DNA of 64,000 bases from Antedon mediterranea (Eukaryota; Echinodermata; Crinoidea; Comatulida; Antedonidae), in assembly GCF_964355755.1 (NCBI RefSeq), contig NC_092672.1, forward strand, positions 23,308,501 through 23,372,500, given 5' to 3'. The number at the start of each line of letters is the position of its first letter. The stretch's first letter is position 1. Below the pieces are notes generated by a model. That model saw nothing but the letters and a program-made list of their open reading frames with translations. It did not search any database and was not told the DNA's origin. A program made the position numbers and the translations under genes. This document shows positions 50,063-61,049 of the stretch, in pieces.

Positions 50063-52947
50063 CTGAAATATACAAAGCAAGATACACCTACATCAATAAT
50101 TGTCAATTAAAAATATGATTTAAACAGAAAAAAAACTGCAAACACAAAGAATATTACTCGCAAGCATTCATAATGATGGTGGATGAAGAAATGATAAAAT
50201 TTCAATATACTTAAAAGAAAAAAGATTTGTAAAAAGCCCCCTTTTTTACATTACTTGTGCATGTTGTCTGTTTGGTTTAATGAATTAAAGAAGCATATAT
50301 TTGAAAACAATTAAGCATTTTCATGGATGTTATACACAAAGTTACGATTTCATTGAATTCAGAAAAAAATTGGAAACTGTAACAAAAATAGAAATTATTA
50401 TAATAAACATACATACCTCTAACTGCCTTGTATTTTACAGGCGTCATTGCTGGCTTGGCAACACGGGTTCCTATGTGCCTGGGACACACCTTTCCCTCTA
50501 CCGAACGGTTCTTTAAAGTCTCGGAGCCCCATACCGCCACAACCAGAGACTTTACAAACATTGATGCTTTACGGTTTGCTTTTATTGGTTCCCAATTTTC
50601 TATGGGCAGAAATAGCCCAAAACCAATGTGCACCTGAAAAAATAAGAAGGTTGATTAAAAAAAGTACAGTACTTCCTTTCTATTCCTTTCTTTTTAATTC
50701 AAAAGTGACATTAGGATAGCAGTAAAGACAAAAATACCTGTTTATGAGGAAACCAAGAGGGGGACGGAAAACTACTAGATTTGAGGTTCATTTACAATTT
50801 GGCCTTCATACAGATGTAACTGGCTCAGAGAAACATTGGAAATTAAGTTGTGGAACCGTTTAGAGTCCACAGTGGACTGATGTTCTCTAAAGAAAAACAA
50901 TTAACATGCATGATTTCAGATATTGACGTAGTTACAGATAATTAAGGGTCTAATTTCTACTGCACCAACTCAATTTGTTATAACAACTTACTTGTCCATC
51001 TTGGTTGGTCAAAACTGGCGGCAGGTCATCTTCCTGGGTTTGGACTTCTGTCTGGGGCAAGGGATCTTTATCAGGCTGGTCTACAGGTGGCTGACTATCA
51101 ATTTGGTCTTTGGATGTGTGTGGCTGATCATCAACTCTCTTCATTTTTTGCACACCTTTGGCTAAAAAATGAAAAAACTTCGATTTACCAAAAAAATTGT
51201 TGGTATCTAGTCATATATATACAAATTCCAAACAAAATTCATAAAACATTTGTTCTGTTCACTCATGCCTGCTAGATAGTCTAGGCTCCAGGTGGAAAAA
51301 AAGTTTGTTTAAATTTTTAATTTCTTTTTGAAAAAAACATGCATGGTGTATATTTATATTAAATTATATAAAAAAAACTACATACCAATCGGAACAACAT
51401 TTCTAAGGAGTGCTTTTTGAAGGTCTAAATTAATAGACCGGTACTCTTTAACTTCTTTTTGGCATTCAGCCAGCTTCTGATTTACAGTGTCCATTTCTGT
51501 TTTTGATGTTTTTCCATTTTTGACGATATTTCTCTGCCAGTTGAGAAACTTTCAAATACTCTTCTTCTGATACAGATTTACTAGTTGATTGCTTTGAAAC
51601 AGCAGTACAGAGCGGATTATCCCTCTTTGTTTTCAATTTCTCCTCTAGTACTGTGCTCAGAGCAGTCTTCTCAGCAGCAGCAATACTTGATTTTTTCTGT
51701 TTCTTCAATTGCAAGAATAACAAGAACTATATCAGAAAATATGTTTGTAATTATAGGATACATAACGAAATGTGTGTAGTGCAAAGGTTGCATTAAACAA
51801 TATCCTTTATCCATGAATTTATGATCAATGATCATAAATGTGCACTGTTTTAACTATTAACATAATTTAAAGTTTAGTTTTTTCATTACTTTTTAAATTG
51901 TGAACACTTAATTTCTACTAATAGAGTTAACTACAACAATGTTAACTTAATTTAACCAGAATCAAATGAATAGAAACATAAATATAATTACTTACTCTTT
52001 CCTTTTTTGCTGATTGTAATATATCCTCGTCACTTGTTTCCTCCACACTTGTGTCAAGGATTTTGGGAACCTTAACCCTTGATTGATTAATCAGCACATC
52101 CAGATTTTCCCGGGTATCTATTTAAACAAAATTATTACTGTTAAAATACTTTTGATGGTCCGTTATTTACCATTAAAACCAGTGAGTTCTTATTTTACAA
52201 CTCCCTGATTAAAACTATGGTGCACTGAAACTCCCAAAGCAGTATGTTAATTTATGTAGCACGGTGAAATTCATGACCATGTCCCCAACCAACAAAAAAG
52301 GTAATGATAATAAAAATAAAATAATTTATATCCATTTTTATATTTGTATATATTATATGGATAAATCAATGAACTTCACGTGGTAATAATGCAGTATAGT
52401 AAGTGCGAGAAAAGGAGGGATAACTTTAGATAAACAAGTCATTAATGGCAATATTGGTAAACTTTCCATGAGATCCCTGATTGCTTGAAATTAATTTGTT
52501 TTCTTCGATTAATAACGAACTATTCACAACCGCTAGAACTAGCACTACTAAATTTAGTAATGGATGTTCAAGTAGGCTCCGGGCTAAGCCTACATCTAGT
52601 ATTTAAATTTGTAAAAAAAAATGTATTTAAAAAAAAATTAATGTTTACTCTGGTAGTAATAACATTATAATTTATATGGTTTTAACAACTCCCTGGTTAG
52701 GCATTGCTAGTATAATTCAGATTAAAATGTACAAAACAAAAATAAGTGCATTACCTGCTAACAACAAAATCTGAGCCTTGTAGTAATCTTCATCTCCATC
52801 TTCATTTTTCCAGAGAACGCGAAAGGCCTTCTGCTTGTTAAAATCCCCATCTTCAGTGGTTGAGAAACGCTTAATACTGCTTATAGGCACAACAGTTTTG
52901 ACATTATCGGTAATGTAGCGTACATAAGCAAATTTAAAATTGGACAT
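49920..52947 (-). CDS. BEN-domain protein, 6 exons, about 394 aa
   Basis: Six exons join in phase. The N-terminal 64 residues (MSNFKFAYVRYITDNVK, FRVLWKNEDGDEDYYKAQIL) look like a small all-beta chromatin or nuclear-protein module common in front of BEN domains. A Lys/Glu-rich coiled coil (LAECQKEVKEYRSINLDLQK) and a Pro/Asp-rich linker follow. The BEN domain (FVKSLVVAVWGSETLKNRS, KPAMTPVKYKAVRDRF and AVEGSRLNRYITEKVADLN) covers the last 110 residues. BEN domains bind DNA or chromatin partners and usually repress transcription. The gene is head-to-head with a transposase ORF (187 bp apart). Exon 3 has an apparent extra base. It may be a host gene or part of a transposon. Confidence 0.9.
50417..50633 (-). 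CDS. BEN gene exon 5: BEN domain N-terminal half
   Basis: VHIGFGLFLPIENW then FVKSLVVAVWGSETLKNRSV and KPAMTPVKYKAVR, the BEN consensus of a hydrophobic helix, [FW]..E.L..S and P.L.P.K...[IV]. One base is left over before GTATGT. Confidence 0.92.
50992..51161 (-). CDS. BEN gene exon 4: linker
   Basis: KGVQKMKRVDDQPHTSKDQ then a Pro/Gln/Asp-rich stretch. A basic KKMKR-like patch could be a nuclear localisation signal. Phase 1 in, 0 out, donor GTAAGT. Confidence 0.87.
51386..51726 (-). CDS. BEN gene exon 3: coiled coil, one frame break
   Basis: KTALSTVLEEKLKTKRDN and EEEYLKVSQLAEKYRQ, then after an A5 run near 51513 the frame moves by one base and continues KTEMDTVNQKLAECQKEV. The exon is 341 nt, one more than the phases of its neighbours permit. 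Confidence 0.82.
51996..52117 (-). CDS. BEN gene exon 2
   Basis: Acceptor TTAAATAG, donor GTAAGT. ENLDVLINQSRVKVPK then an acidic stretch. Phase 1 in, 0 out. Confidence 0.87.
52755..52947 (-). CDS. BEN gene exon 1
   Basis: Start codon at 52947, 64 codons plus one base, donor GTAATG. It encodes a beta-rich N-terminal module (YVRYITDNVKTVVPISSIKR). The ATG is the first in frame, and no upstream in-frame extension exists. Confidence 0.88.
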
Positions 52948-53134
52948 GATGATGAATACAAAGATAATAGTAATAATATACTGTGGCTTTTCTTGGCAAA
53001 ACGATCTGTTTAAATAATACAGAGCAAGTGATTTCGATTTCTTGGTGGGCCAACTTGAACTTGTTTATAAGTTGCAATAAATAAATGATTGGACATGTCA
53101 AATTAAAAGAGCAATTGACCAATAAAAACGACCG
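52948..53134. promoter_or_regulatory. Shared intergenic region between divergent BEN gene and transposase ORF
   Basis: The two start codons are 187 bp apart and point away from each other. No TATA box or other element was identified with confidence, so promoter function is inferred from geometry only. Confidence 0.35.
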
Positions 53135-54043
53135 ATGCCCCGCGGTGTAAAAGGACCATCACCACTCATCAACCTGCCAAAGTTTGAGATTGTATGGGGG
53201 TTTGTACCAGATTACATGCACTCAGTTGCATTGGGCGTAACCAAACAATTAGCAGAATATTGGTTGGAGTCTGCCAATGAAGATTACTACATTGGATCAC
53301 CTAATAATTTGCGTATTCTGGACCAAAGACTTAAAAGCATCAAGCCACCCAGTATAGTGACAAAGGTCCCACGTGCTATATCAAAAAGAAAAAGTTGGAA
53401 AGCTTCAGAATGGCATAACTGGCTTTTGTTTTTCGCTCTACCTTGTCTTAAGGGCCTGCTACCTGATCTCTATCTCTCACATCTTGGTGCCCTCGTAGAA
53501 GCAATGTTGTTGCTTCTCCAGCGATCGGTAAGTCCTGAAGATGTAAATAGATCTGATGAGCTTCTTTTGTCATTTGTTTTCAGAATGCAAGTACTATATG
53601 GGCCTTCTGCAATGAGGTATAATGTCCACTCATTAACTCATCTCCCCAAAAGCGTTATGTTATGGGGACCATTGTGGACTCATACTTGTTTCCCCTTTGA
53701 GTCTGCCAATGGTGTTGTGAAACGTCTGAAAGGAAATAGGGGTATTCCACAGCAAATTATGCATTATTTTTTGCTAGAAAAAGCTCTCCCAATGTTCAAT
53801 GAAATCTATAATATCTCATTTGATATTCAGCAATTTGTTGATGATTTAAACAGGACTCGAAAACCTGTTCCTACTGATCAGTTAGGTTTAATTTGTATGT
53901 ATGGGCAACCAAAGGTACAGCAGCTGTCCGATGTTGAAATTACTGTACTCCATAGGAATGGTTATGATGTAAATGAGCAGGTCAGGATCTATTACACACA
54001 TATTCAATCATTAAAACGGTTATACTTAACGGAGCATTTCTAA
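53135..54043 (+). CDS. TNP2/DUF4218-type transposase C-terminal half, 302 aa
   Basis: An uninterrupted ORF with GPSPLINLPKFEIVWGFVPD, YMHSVALGVTKQL, WKASEWHNWLLFFALPCL, NVHSLTHLPKSVMLWGPLWT and FESANGVVKRLKGNR. These are landmarks of animal transposases of the TNP2/DUF4218 group linked to CACTA-type (EnSpm) elements. Full proteins of this family are about three times longer. The usual N-terminal zinc-finger and DDE core part is missing, so it is either truncated or a second-exon fragment. The start at 53135 is simply the first ATG. No stop interrupts it, so it may be recent or under constraint. Confidence 0.82.
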   Translation: MPRGVKGPSPLINLPKFEIVWGFVPDYMHSVALGVTKQLAEYWLESANEDYYIGSPNNLRILDQRLKSIKPPSIVTKVPRAISKRKSWKASEWHNWLLFFALPCLKGLLPDLYLSHLGALVEAMLLLLQRSVSPEDVNRSDELLLSFVFRMQVLYGPSAMRYNVHSLTHLPKSVMLWGPLWTHTCFPFESANGVVKRLKGNRGIPQQIMHYFLLEKALPMFNEIYNISFDIQQFVDDLNRTRKPVPTDQLGLICMYGQPKVQQLSDVEITVLHRNGYDVNEQVRIYYTHIQSLKRLYLTEHF

Positions 54044-54063
54044 GCTGTTTGATTTGTGTCCGT

Positions 54064-54352
54064 GAAAATAGGATGATTTGGACAATTGGAATGTATCGTA
54101 TAAAATGAACTATAGCTCCGTCGGAATGTTGTTTATTGATGGTTAATGAATAAAGAGCGATAGGATGATTTGGACAATGGGAATGTATTGTATAAAATCA
54201 ACCAAGCTCCGTCGGAAGGTTGTCCGTTGATGGTTAATGAATATAAAGAGCGATAGGATGATTTGGAAAATGGGAATGTATCGTATAAAATCAACTATAG
54301 CTCCTTCAGAAGCTTGTCCGTTGGTGGTTAATGAATAAAAGAGCGATAGGAT
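54064..54352. repeat. About 94-bp tandem repeat, three copies
   Basis: AGGATGATTTGGACAATGGG, GTATCGTATAAAATCAAC, GCTCCGTCGGAA and GTTAATGAATAAAGAGCGAT recur at about 54070, 54164 and 54257. It lies just after the transposase stop, and each unit contains AATAAA-like words. Confidence 0.88.
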
Positions 54353-55459
54353 AAATTATTATTTGCAAATATTTTTATGTTGCTTTTGTTTTTCCTTTCA
54401 TTATTTTGCTCAGTTGTTTTATTGTTTTATTTTGGTTGCACCACTAACGACAGTGTGTGCCACTGATAAAAAAAGTGATGACCAATAAATAAATATGCCT
54501 CGGATGTCAATATAAATTTGTATTGTATTTGAAATAAATAAGAAGGTATTATAAATGCATATTATCATTTATTTATAGGTCAGCTGGTGCGTTTACAACC
54601 GTTAATCTATCCATATCTAGGAAGATATATACACCAGGCCTAGAGAACCAATTACGGTTATTTAAATAAACGCCAATTGAATAAGCAACCGCCCCCATCC
54701 CCTCTCCCACCCCCTCTCCTCATAAAACATCCCTTTTAATAAACGCCTCTTGACTCTTGAATGTAGTCTATTTCGAATATAGTGTATGGTTTAGGCTAAT
54801 CGTAAGCTTGTTACGAACTAATCAGGGAGTTTACAACTCCCTGAACAATCAAGTTCTAATACTCTAAATTGCATATTTGTTTATGTAGGATGTACAAGGC
54901 AGGCAATGCAATTTATTTTAGAGTGATTTCATTTTGTATATGTTTTAAATTGTATCTTATTCTTATTGCTCTTATTCGCCAGTTTCATAATGTGTCTTTG
55001 TTTATGTTTTAATGTTTATCATATTATGGAAAAATAAATATTAGCAGTATCAGCACTTATTCTTTTTAATAACTATACCTACAGAAAACGTCGTTTATAA
55101 ATGCTTTTGCTAAATAAGTAGAAAATACGAATTAGCAATTTACACCCCCGCTAAATACAGACTGGCACTTTAACAATGTGTGAAATATGGTGTTCCAAGT
55201 TAACTAGCCAGAGAAATAAATGGTAGGCCCAGTACTTACATCATTGTAAGATATCAACAAACTGGCCAGTTTTACCGTGACCATCTGCTGCCACCAAGCA
55301 CTCGACATTCTACGCATACGATTACAGACTGTGCTTGTTGTTGGCAGAAGGGTCATCAGATCCCCTCCTGGAATTGACATTTGTTATAGTTTAGTTACCT
55401 ACGAGTAAGTTATGTTGTAATTAATGAATAACAATAATTCTTCTCTTTAGTGCTATTTT
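54352..55459. other. Intergenic stretch, no gene seen
   Basis: AT-rich, no coding frame. The palindrome CAGGGAGTTTACAACTCCCT at 54823-54842 is the only structured element noted. Confidence 0.5.
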
Positions 55460-56521
55460 CAGGCCCGTAGCCAGGGGGGGTTTTTATGGTTCGGGCGAAC
55501 CCCCCCTTTACAGCGAACCCCCCTTAACCGACTGCAAACCCCCATCCCCGACATGCCCAATACCTCACCCTCATCTCCGAAAATCGTCCAAATACGTGCC
55601 CCACAGTACAAAAAGTTGTTCGTAAATTAAAGAATTCGTAAACTCGTTCGGAATAACTCATACAGTACCTTCTTCTCTGTATGAGCGTACTTCGAGTGAT
55701 ATAGTCTGTAAAGAGTTGCAAATGAATTGCCGATTTTAACCTGAAAAACAAATGTTTGGTCCCTGCATGTAACATGATATTGACGCGTCTCACAGCGAGC
55801 TGGGGGACGGACGAACGATTCGTACAAAGGACACCGCCAGACAACTGCGTACCAATTGTTTAGATCACTGGCAGTCAGGCAGCATGCATAAAGTATATAG
55901 CCTTCCGACATACATCAGTATTTATGTGTGGCTATGAAGTATAATGTATCATAGAGGATTATAGTGAATATTAATATTTTACACTATAATATCTATGGTA
56001 TCATGTACTGTATAGTTTACATTATGACATCCGATTATTTTTTTATAGACCACCAGCCGATACGTACTCAAATGTATCAATATCACCTATTTACATTGGC
56101 ATATTTAATTTCCTCAACAAATTGCTGTAAATAAATATTATAGATAGAGCTATAATAAGAATTGCATTTGCCTTCACCCAGTGTGCTTTTTTCGGGGCTT
56201 CTCCTAGACGTACGTTCGCATTGAACTTGAAAGCAAAACAAAATATCGAGTAAATGATCAAACAATCGGCGGTTCCGCACAGAGCACGCGCATCTAACAT
56301 ACGGCAACAAATGTTATCGTTAGTCCACGAGTCCAAGTACGATCGTTTTGCTCATTGGTAGCATGCTGCATGAGAGTGTCTTTTCCGGCCATCTAGGGGT
56401 GTTGCTTCGTCTCAGGCCCAACCCCAGTGGGGGGGGGGTAGGTATTGGGGTGGGGGTGACCCAAATACTTAGTGTGCAAACCCCCCCCCCCCCCCCTTGA
56501 CAGATCCTGGCTACGGCCCTG
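55460..56521. mobile_element. 1.06-kb non-autonomous DNA transposon with hAT-like ends
   Basis: Left end CAGGCCCGTAGCCAGG, right end CCTGGCTACGGCCCTG: 15 of 16 bases are inverted repeats. Runs of G near the left and long runs of G/C near the right (56425-56500) flank an interior without a transposase. ATTTT lies immediately outside both ends (55455-55459, 56522-56526). The CAGG/CCTG termini resemble hAT elements, but hAT usually makes 8-bp duplications, so the superfamily is uncertain. Confidence 0.75.
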
Positions 56522-56526
56522 ATTTT

Positions 56527-57350
56527 AAAACGTTGGGAAGAATATTAATGCTGCCTGTCTATTTAACTTAAAATCAAGAAATGTCATTGTGTCGCGACAG
56601 TTTTTTTAAATACATTTATCTTGTACATTAAAACTAGTATCCAGTTGTGATTGATTCTTGCTATACAGCTGCAATATCAATAATTTGTAGTGCTGGTTTT
56701 TCTATCTTAAACTTATATAAACCACAATGTATTCTTGCTAGTAACAATACTCATAAACATAAAGTTATAAAAAGTACAAGAACATTGTTAACGATATTTT
56801 TTCGTAACAAATAAATTGATCTGGTAGGCTTACAAGCAAAAAACGGAAGTTTGATAAATGCAAGCATTCATTGTTCTGCTTTACACACCTTGAGAAAAAT
56901 AATGCAATCGTGAATAACAAAACAAAATAACAACTCCCTGAACAAACAGTGATACAGAAACTGGCGGTGCTTGTTTTCTCTTTAAGTTTTAAATAGCACA
57001 GTGTATCATTGCTCCAATATGAATAATATAAAGAAGTTATACAAAGTACAATAACAGGCCTCTCATTGTTACCAATCTCTTCTCCAATAAACAAATCTTT
57101 CTAGTACCGGCAAATCGGAAGTGTGGTAATTGTAAAAGAACAAAATGAAACAAATTTAAGCTCCAAATATTATTTGTTTTACAGCTTTATATAAGGCAGC
57201 TTTAAAAGTTCAATAATATTTACTGATTTATTTTGTTTTATAAATACTAGTAATTCGCAGAAAAAAGCGCAGCTTAAAAGAAAAATGAAACAAGTTCTGA
57301 TGAGTATAGGCCTATTGTTATACCGATAAGGAAGTACAGTAGACCTACAA
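56527..57350. other. Intergenic stretch, no gene seen
   Basis: A 109-codon minus-strand frame (56765-57094) is Phe/Leu/Ser-rich without domain or splice support. Nothing else was recognised. Confidence 0.45.
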
Positions 57351-58600
57351 TAATAATAGTCAATAAATTTTATTTGGAAATTGCACCTTTACACAGTAAG
57401 TGGTGCATCCATATTAAACACAATTAACATAAAATAACGGATACGGATACTTAAGCTAATTTACAAAGTTAAAAGATTAAAAAAAAAAATAATAAATATA
57501 TAATTAAATAAATAAAAAAAAAATAAAAAATTAGTACTATATACTGTGGCAATATTTGTCTGACATGAGCTGATACATCATTTTAGTTAAATATATTTAT
57601 ATATGCATAAAGAGGAAGTAGTTACAAAAATAATTGTTGATGATGCTATTAAAATTGTAATGATAGATAATATTGAAGTTGTTTCTTATACAGTATAGTA
57701 ATAACAATAATAAATAATGATACAAAATGAAATATATAAAAAAAAAAAAAAAAAAAAAAAATACATTCACATAACGTCATAAGTTACTATGAAAAAAAAA
57801 ATCTTAACTATACTATACTTAACTTAAAGTAAAGTAAATATATTTAATGTAAGGTATAGCATGTTAATCATTACATTTACAGTTATACATTAGTAGTACC
57901 AGACTGGTATTTAAATATTTTACATTTTGGTACGTGAAGCCCATGCTTGTTTTAAATAGCTTTTGCAAAACATGTCAAATATTTCATTTACTTTATTAAC
58001 AATTGCTGGTTGCGCCCCAGTAGGAAGGCTAGTGTCACTTCCTAGTGTTAGTTTTAGTTTTAATACTGGGTTACCTAGTAAGAAGTGCAACCAGAATGTA
58101 TAGAGATTACTATTATGTAGGTTACGCTAAAGTTTACAATATTCCGTTAAGCGTAGATCATCAAAATATTTGCATTTGAACATAAAATGTATAATGTCTT
58201 CTTTATCATTTTTACATATAGGACATGTACCATCATTATCTTCTTCCCATATGGATTTCTTAAGGTTAAGTGCAAGTGTATTTGATCTTGCCTTAAATTT
58301 AAGACTTGCCCCTAAGAAATCTAATTTATCTAAAAGATACGGCTCTATATATGGTGTGGATTTAAGTGTGACATAATTCTTCAATGAAGTTTTTTTCTGG
58401 CTTGGTCAAAAATTTGGATACCATCAATATTTTAATTATATTTGTTGAAATGTTTACCCATTGATTGTTAGTATCTGTCGTTAATTTAAACCTGTGGCTC
58501 ATTCCATACGAGTCTAGTGTATTTTGCATATGGTTGTACCATTTCCATTTGAAAGTAGACGTATGACCAATGAATAGCATTACACTAAAAGCCAATTTGG
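57350..58600 (-). mobile_element. LINE 3' fragment with zf-RVT-like module
   Basis: The minus-strand frames 58127-58384 (PYLLDKLDFLGASLKFKARS, CPICKNDKEDIIHFMFKC) and 58362-58595 belong to the same LINE family as 19403-20583. The 3' terminal sequence (AAATTGCACC...TTTGGATG type) and ATT tail at 57350 also correspond. It contains an A26 run at 57737-57762. Several frame breaks; inactive. Confidence 0.8.
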
Positions 58601-58619
58601 GCCATCAACTCATATCCAT

Positions 58620-58974
58620 CTTTACTAAACGATTTAAGATATCAATTCGTTGCAAGAAAATATAACATCAATTAAATTGCTTGTCTTCGTTCGGCTGATC
58701 AAAACCTACTACTTGTTCCTAGAATTAACACCAAATCTTATGGACAAAGGTCGTTTATGTTCTCTGTTGCTTCTCTTTGGAATTCTCTCCCTCGTCATTT
58801 TACTCATTCAACTTCTATTGCTATTTTTTTTTAAGAACTTAAAACGCATCTTTTTAACATCAAATATAAGCGCCTTTGATTTTTACTTCGGTTTAGTTGA
58901 TTCTGGCGCTATACAAATACCTAAATTATTATTATTATTATTATATTATTATTATTATTATTATTGTTAGTGTT

Positions 58975-59015
<41 letters not shown>

Positions 59016-59020
59016 AGTTG
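58620..59020 (+). mobile_element. LINE 3' end fragment with (ATT)n tail
   Basis: A plus-strand frame gives LLLVPRINTKSYGQRSF and ASLWNSLPRHFTHSTSI, the usual last 60 residues of CR1/jockey-like RT proteins. It is followed by a 3' end GGCGCTATACAAATACCTAA and an ATT array at about 58927-59016. Confidence 0.75.
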
Positions 59021-59284
59021 ATTGTACATTACAGGGATCAATTTGGCCGCGCCCTGGTTGGAAACTTTTATATTATGTACAATATTTAGGTTTTTTTTAT
59101 TCATGCAGGTTTTTTTACAGAGCCTCACAATGTTATTTTATGTCCGTTCATTTTTTTTTTATTAAATCGAAAACAAAAGGGAATTAGAATTTTGAAAGTG
59201 TGCAATAAGCAATTATGTCCGATTTTCACTTATATTTTTAATATTATTTTTTATTAGTGTAGGTCTACTGTTCCACGCGTATAT

Positions 59285-59600
59285 TTATATTATCAACCCA
59301 TTGCCAAAAGTAAATAAACCCAGTGTACCAACAGATTTTAGGGCAGTTACAATTACGTCTAACGTTACCGTAAACGTTTAGAAAGATTGAATGTATCAAG
59401 ACTCAAGGAAACATTTGTAATGTAGCCTAGATAAGAACCAATTTGCATCCAGAGCTCAACGATGCTGTTAATTCTTTTCTCCATAATATTTACCAACGCC
59501 TTGATCCAAACAAAGTTATGTAAATGGTCTATCTTTATCGATTTCCCCAGTTCATTTAACACTATTTTACCTCATATTTTAATTGAGAATGCGTCAATAA
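59285..59600 (+). mobile_element. Decayed LINE RT fragment
   Basis: The plus strand encodes NPLPKVNKPSVPTDFRAV, then a degenerate stretch with DKNQFA. It matches the RT region of the 777-3965 element (NPLPKVNKPSVPKDFRPIAI, DKNQFAYKKN) with stops and shifts. Confidence 0.75.
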
Positions 59601-60124
59601 ATGTCAGTACCCATTGTAGTAGGCCTACATTGTAGGAGATTGTTAATAGACAAAATTTCCGGTATAGAATAGGAAAGAAATTTACGCGAAAATATCTTTC
59701 AGAACAATTATTCATTGTTGCAAATATTTACGCCTCCATTCTATATATTATCCAACGATAATATATACTTTACAATTTAATTCTGAATGTAAATGTTGTT
59801 AATGGATGGCTATACTTGTTTGTGTTATTATTCATACATCTAGATTCGTGGTTGACTTTTTAATAGGTTTGACAATGCTATACAATTCATTTCATAATTC
59901 ATAATTTTCGTCGATTTTAGCTTGTAATTTGTATTCATTAAACAATTTCATACATTCACAATTCTTGAAGATGAACAGGCAAAAAATGTACTTAGTATCT
60001 GTTACTGTACAATATTATTTTCAGATGTTTCCTTTATAAACCTCACTTCCTGAACAAGACCATTAAGTTTACAATTATGAACTATTTCTAATAAGGAAGT
60101 TCATCTTAAATGTGTTGAATTGGT

Positions 60125-60212
60125 GCAGGATAGGCATTTGTATCCTGTCTCAAGGTTGTCAGGTCAGGTTTTGTTCCATGTAAGTTTACAGTTGCTGCTA
60201 CCATCGCGTCAA
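60125..60212 (+). repeat. Tandem-repeat unit flanking the 3.1-kb insertion, left part
   Basis: ATCCTGTCTCAAGGTTGTCA, CATGTAAGTTTACAGTTGCT and GCTACCATCGCG match units at 63378-63620. The unit ends in TCAA at the element boundary. Confidence 0.75.
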
Positions 60213-60639
60213 AGGGCGCGTTTATACAACACGCATTACACGCATATTCTACACGCCTACGAGAAGTGTGTTGTATAACAACAAAAGTTGTGTTTATGAA
60301 CATTTAAAGTATCTGGATATGCCAGAGGTCTCTCCTGGACAAGGCTAAATCAAAATTCTCCCTACCGTTTACAGACTTCTAGTTATCCGGCTACTCATGG
60401 CCTTATTTTCAGCCTGATTTGCGTGATTATCTCATAAAATACATTGTTTAATCCAGCAAGGTCGCCTTCAACTTCCCTGAGGACAAGCCAACCCTCCAAA
60501 TTTGCCGGGCTGAGGTTGGTCCGGATAACACAGGTGGTAGTACTCAAAAAAGTCATTAAGGGTCGTTAAGGCATGATTAATGACCCCAAAAGATGACAAG
60601 TTATCCGGATACTTGCTGTTTGTAAACGGGCCCATAGAG

Positions 60640-60870
60640 ATTCCGTGTAATGAGATTTTAATTGCAAAAAAGGCTACTTGGCTGAATCCTAAAATTTGGT
60701 GGATTCCCGGTCGCCGTTACCGTGTTGGAAGTGTCCTCAGGGTATATTTTGACCTCTCGTTAAAACAGGTCGTAATATCAATCATGTCATGCGACGTTGC
60801 TAACAAGATTGGGCCCATTTATTGCTGCTTCGCTGCCAGCAATCATCCTCCTACCACGTCTTACGCCTAG
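60640..60870 (+). repeat. Duplicated segment, copy 1
   Basis: GAGATTCCGTGTAATGAGAT, TTGGTGGATTCCCGGTCGCC and CGTGTTGGAAGTGTCCTCAG are shared almost without change with 62556-62779. Open for 96 codons but not recognised as a protein. Confidence 0.85.
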
Positions 60871-61049
60871 CCATAAATCAGCATTAAATAAGCGGGTAAA
60901 TCTTTATGGAATTCATTCAAAAGGAAAGCAATATGCTTAACATTGAATGTGAAAGATATAACAATAAAGAAACAAGTATAGAAAAATGGGTAGCTTTAAG
61001 AAATACTATTATGTTAATATAAATTCTAATTTGCTCGATTATCAAAAAA

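Noticed and set aside
58897-59187. Plus-strand frame with long Ile and Tyr runs
   Set aside because: Translation of the ATT/TTA microsatellite at the LINE tail.
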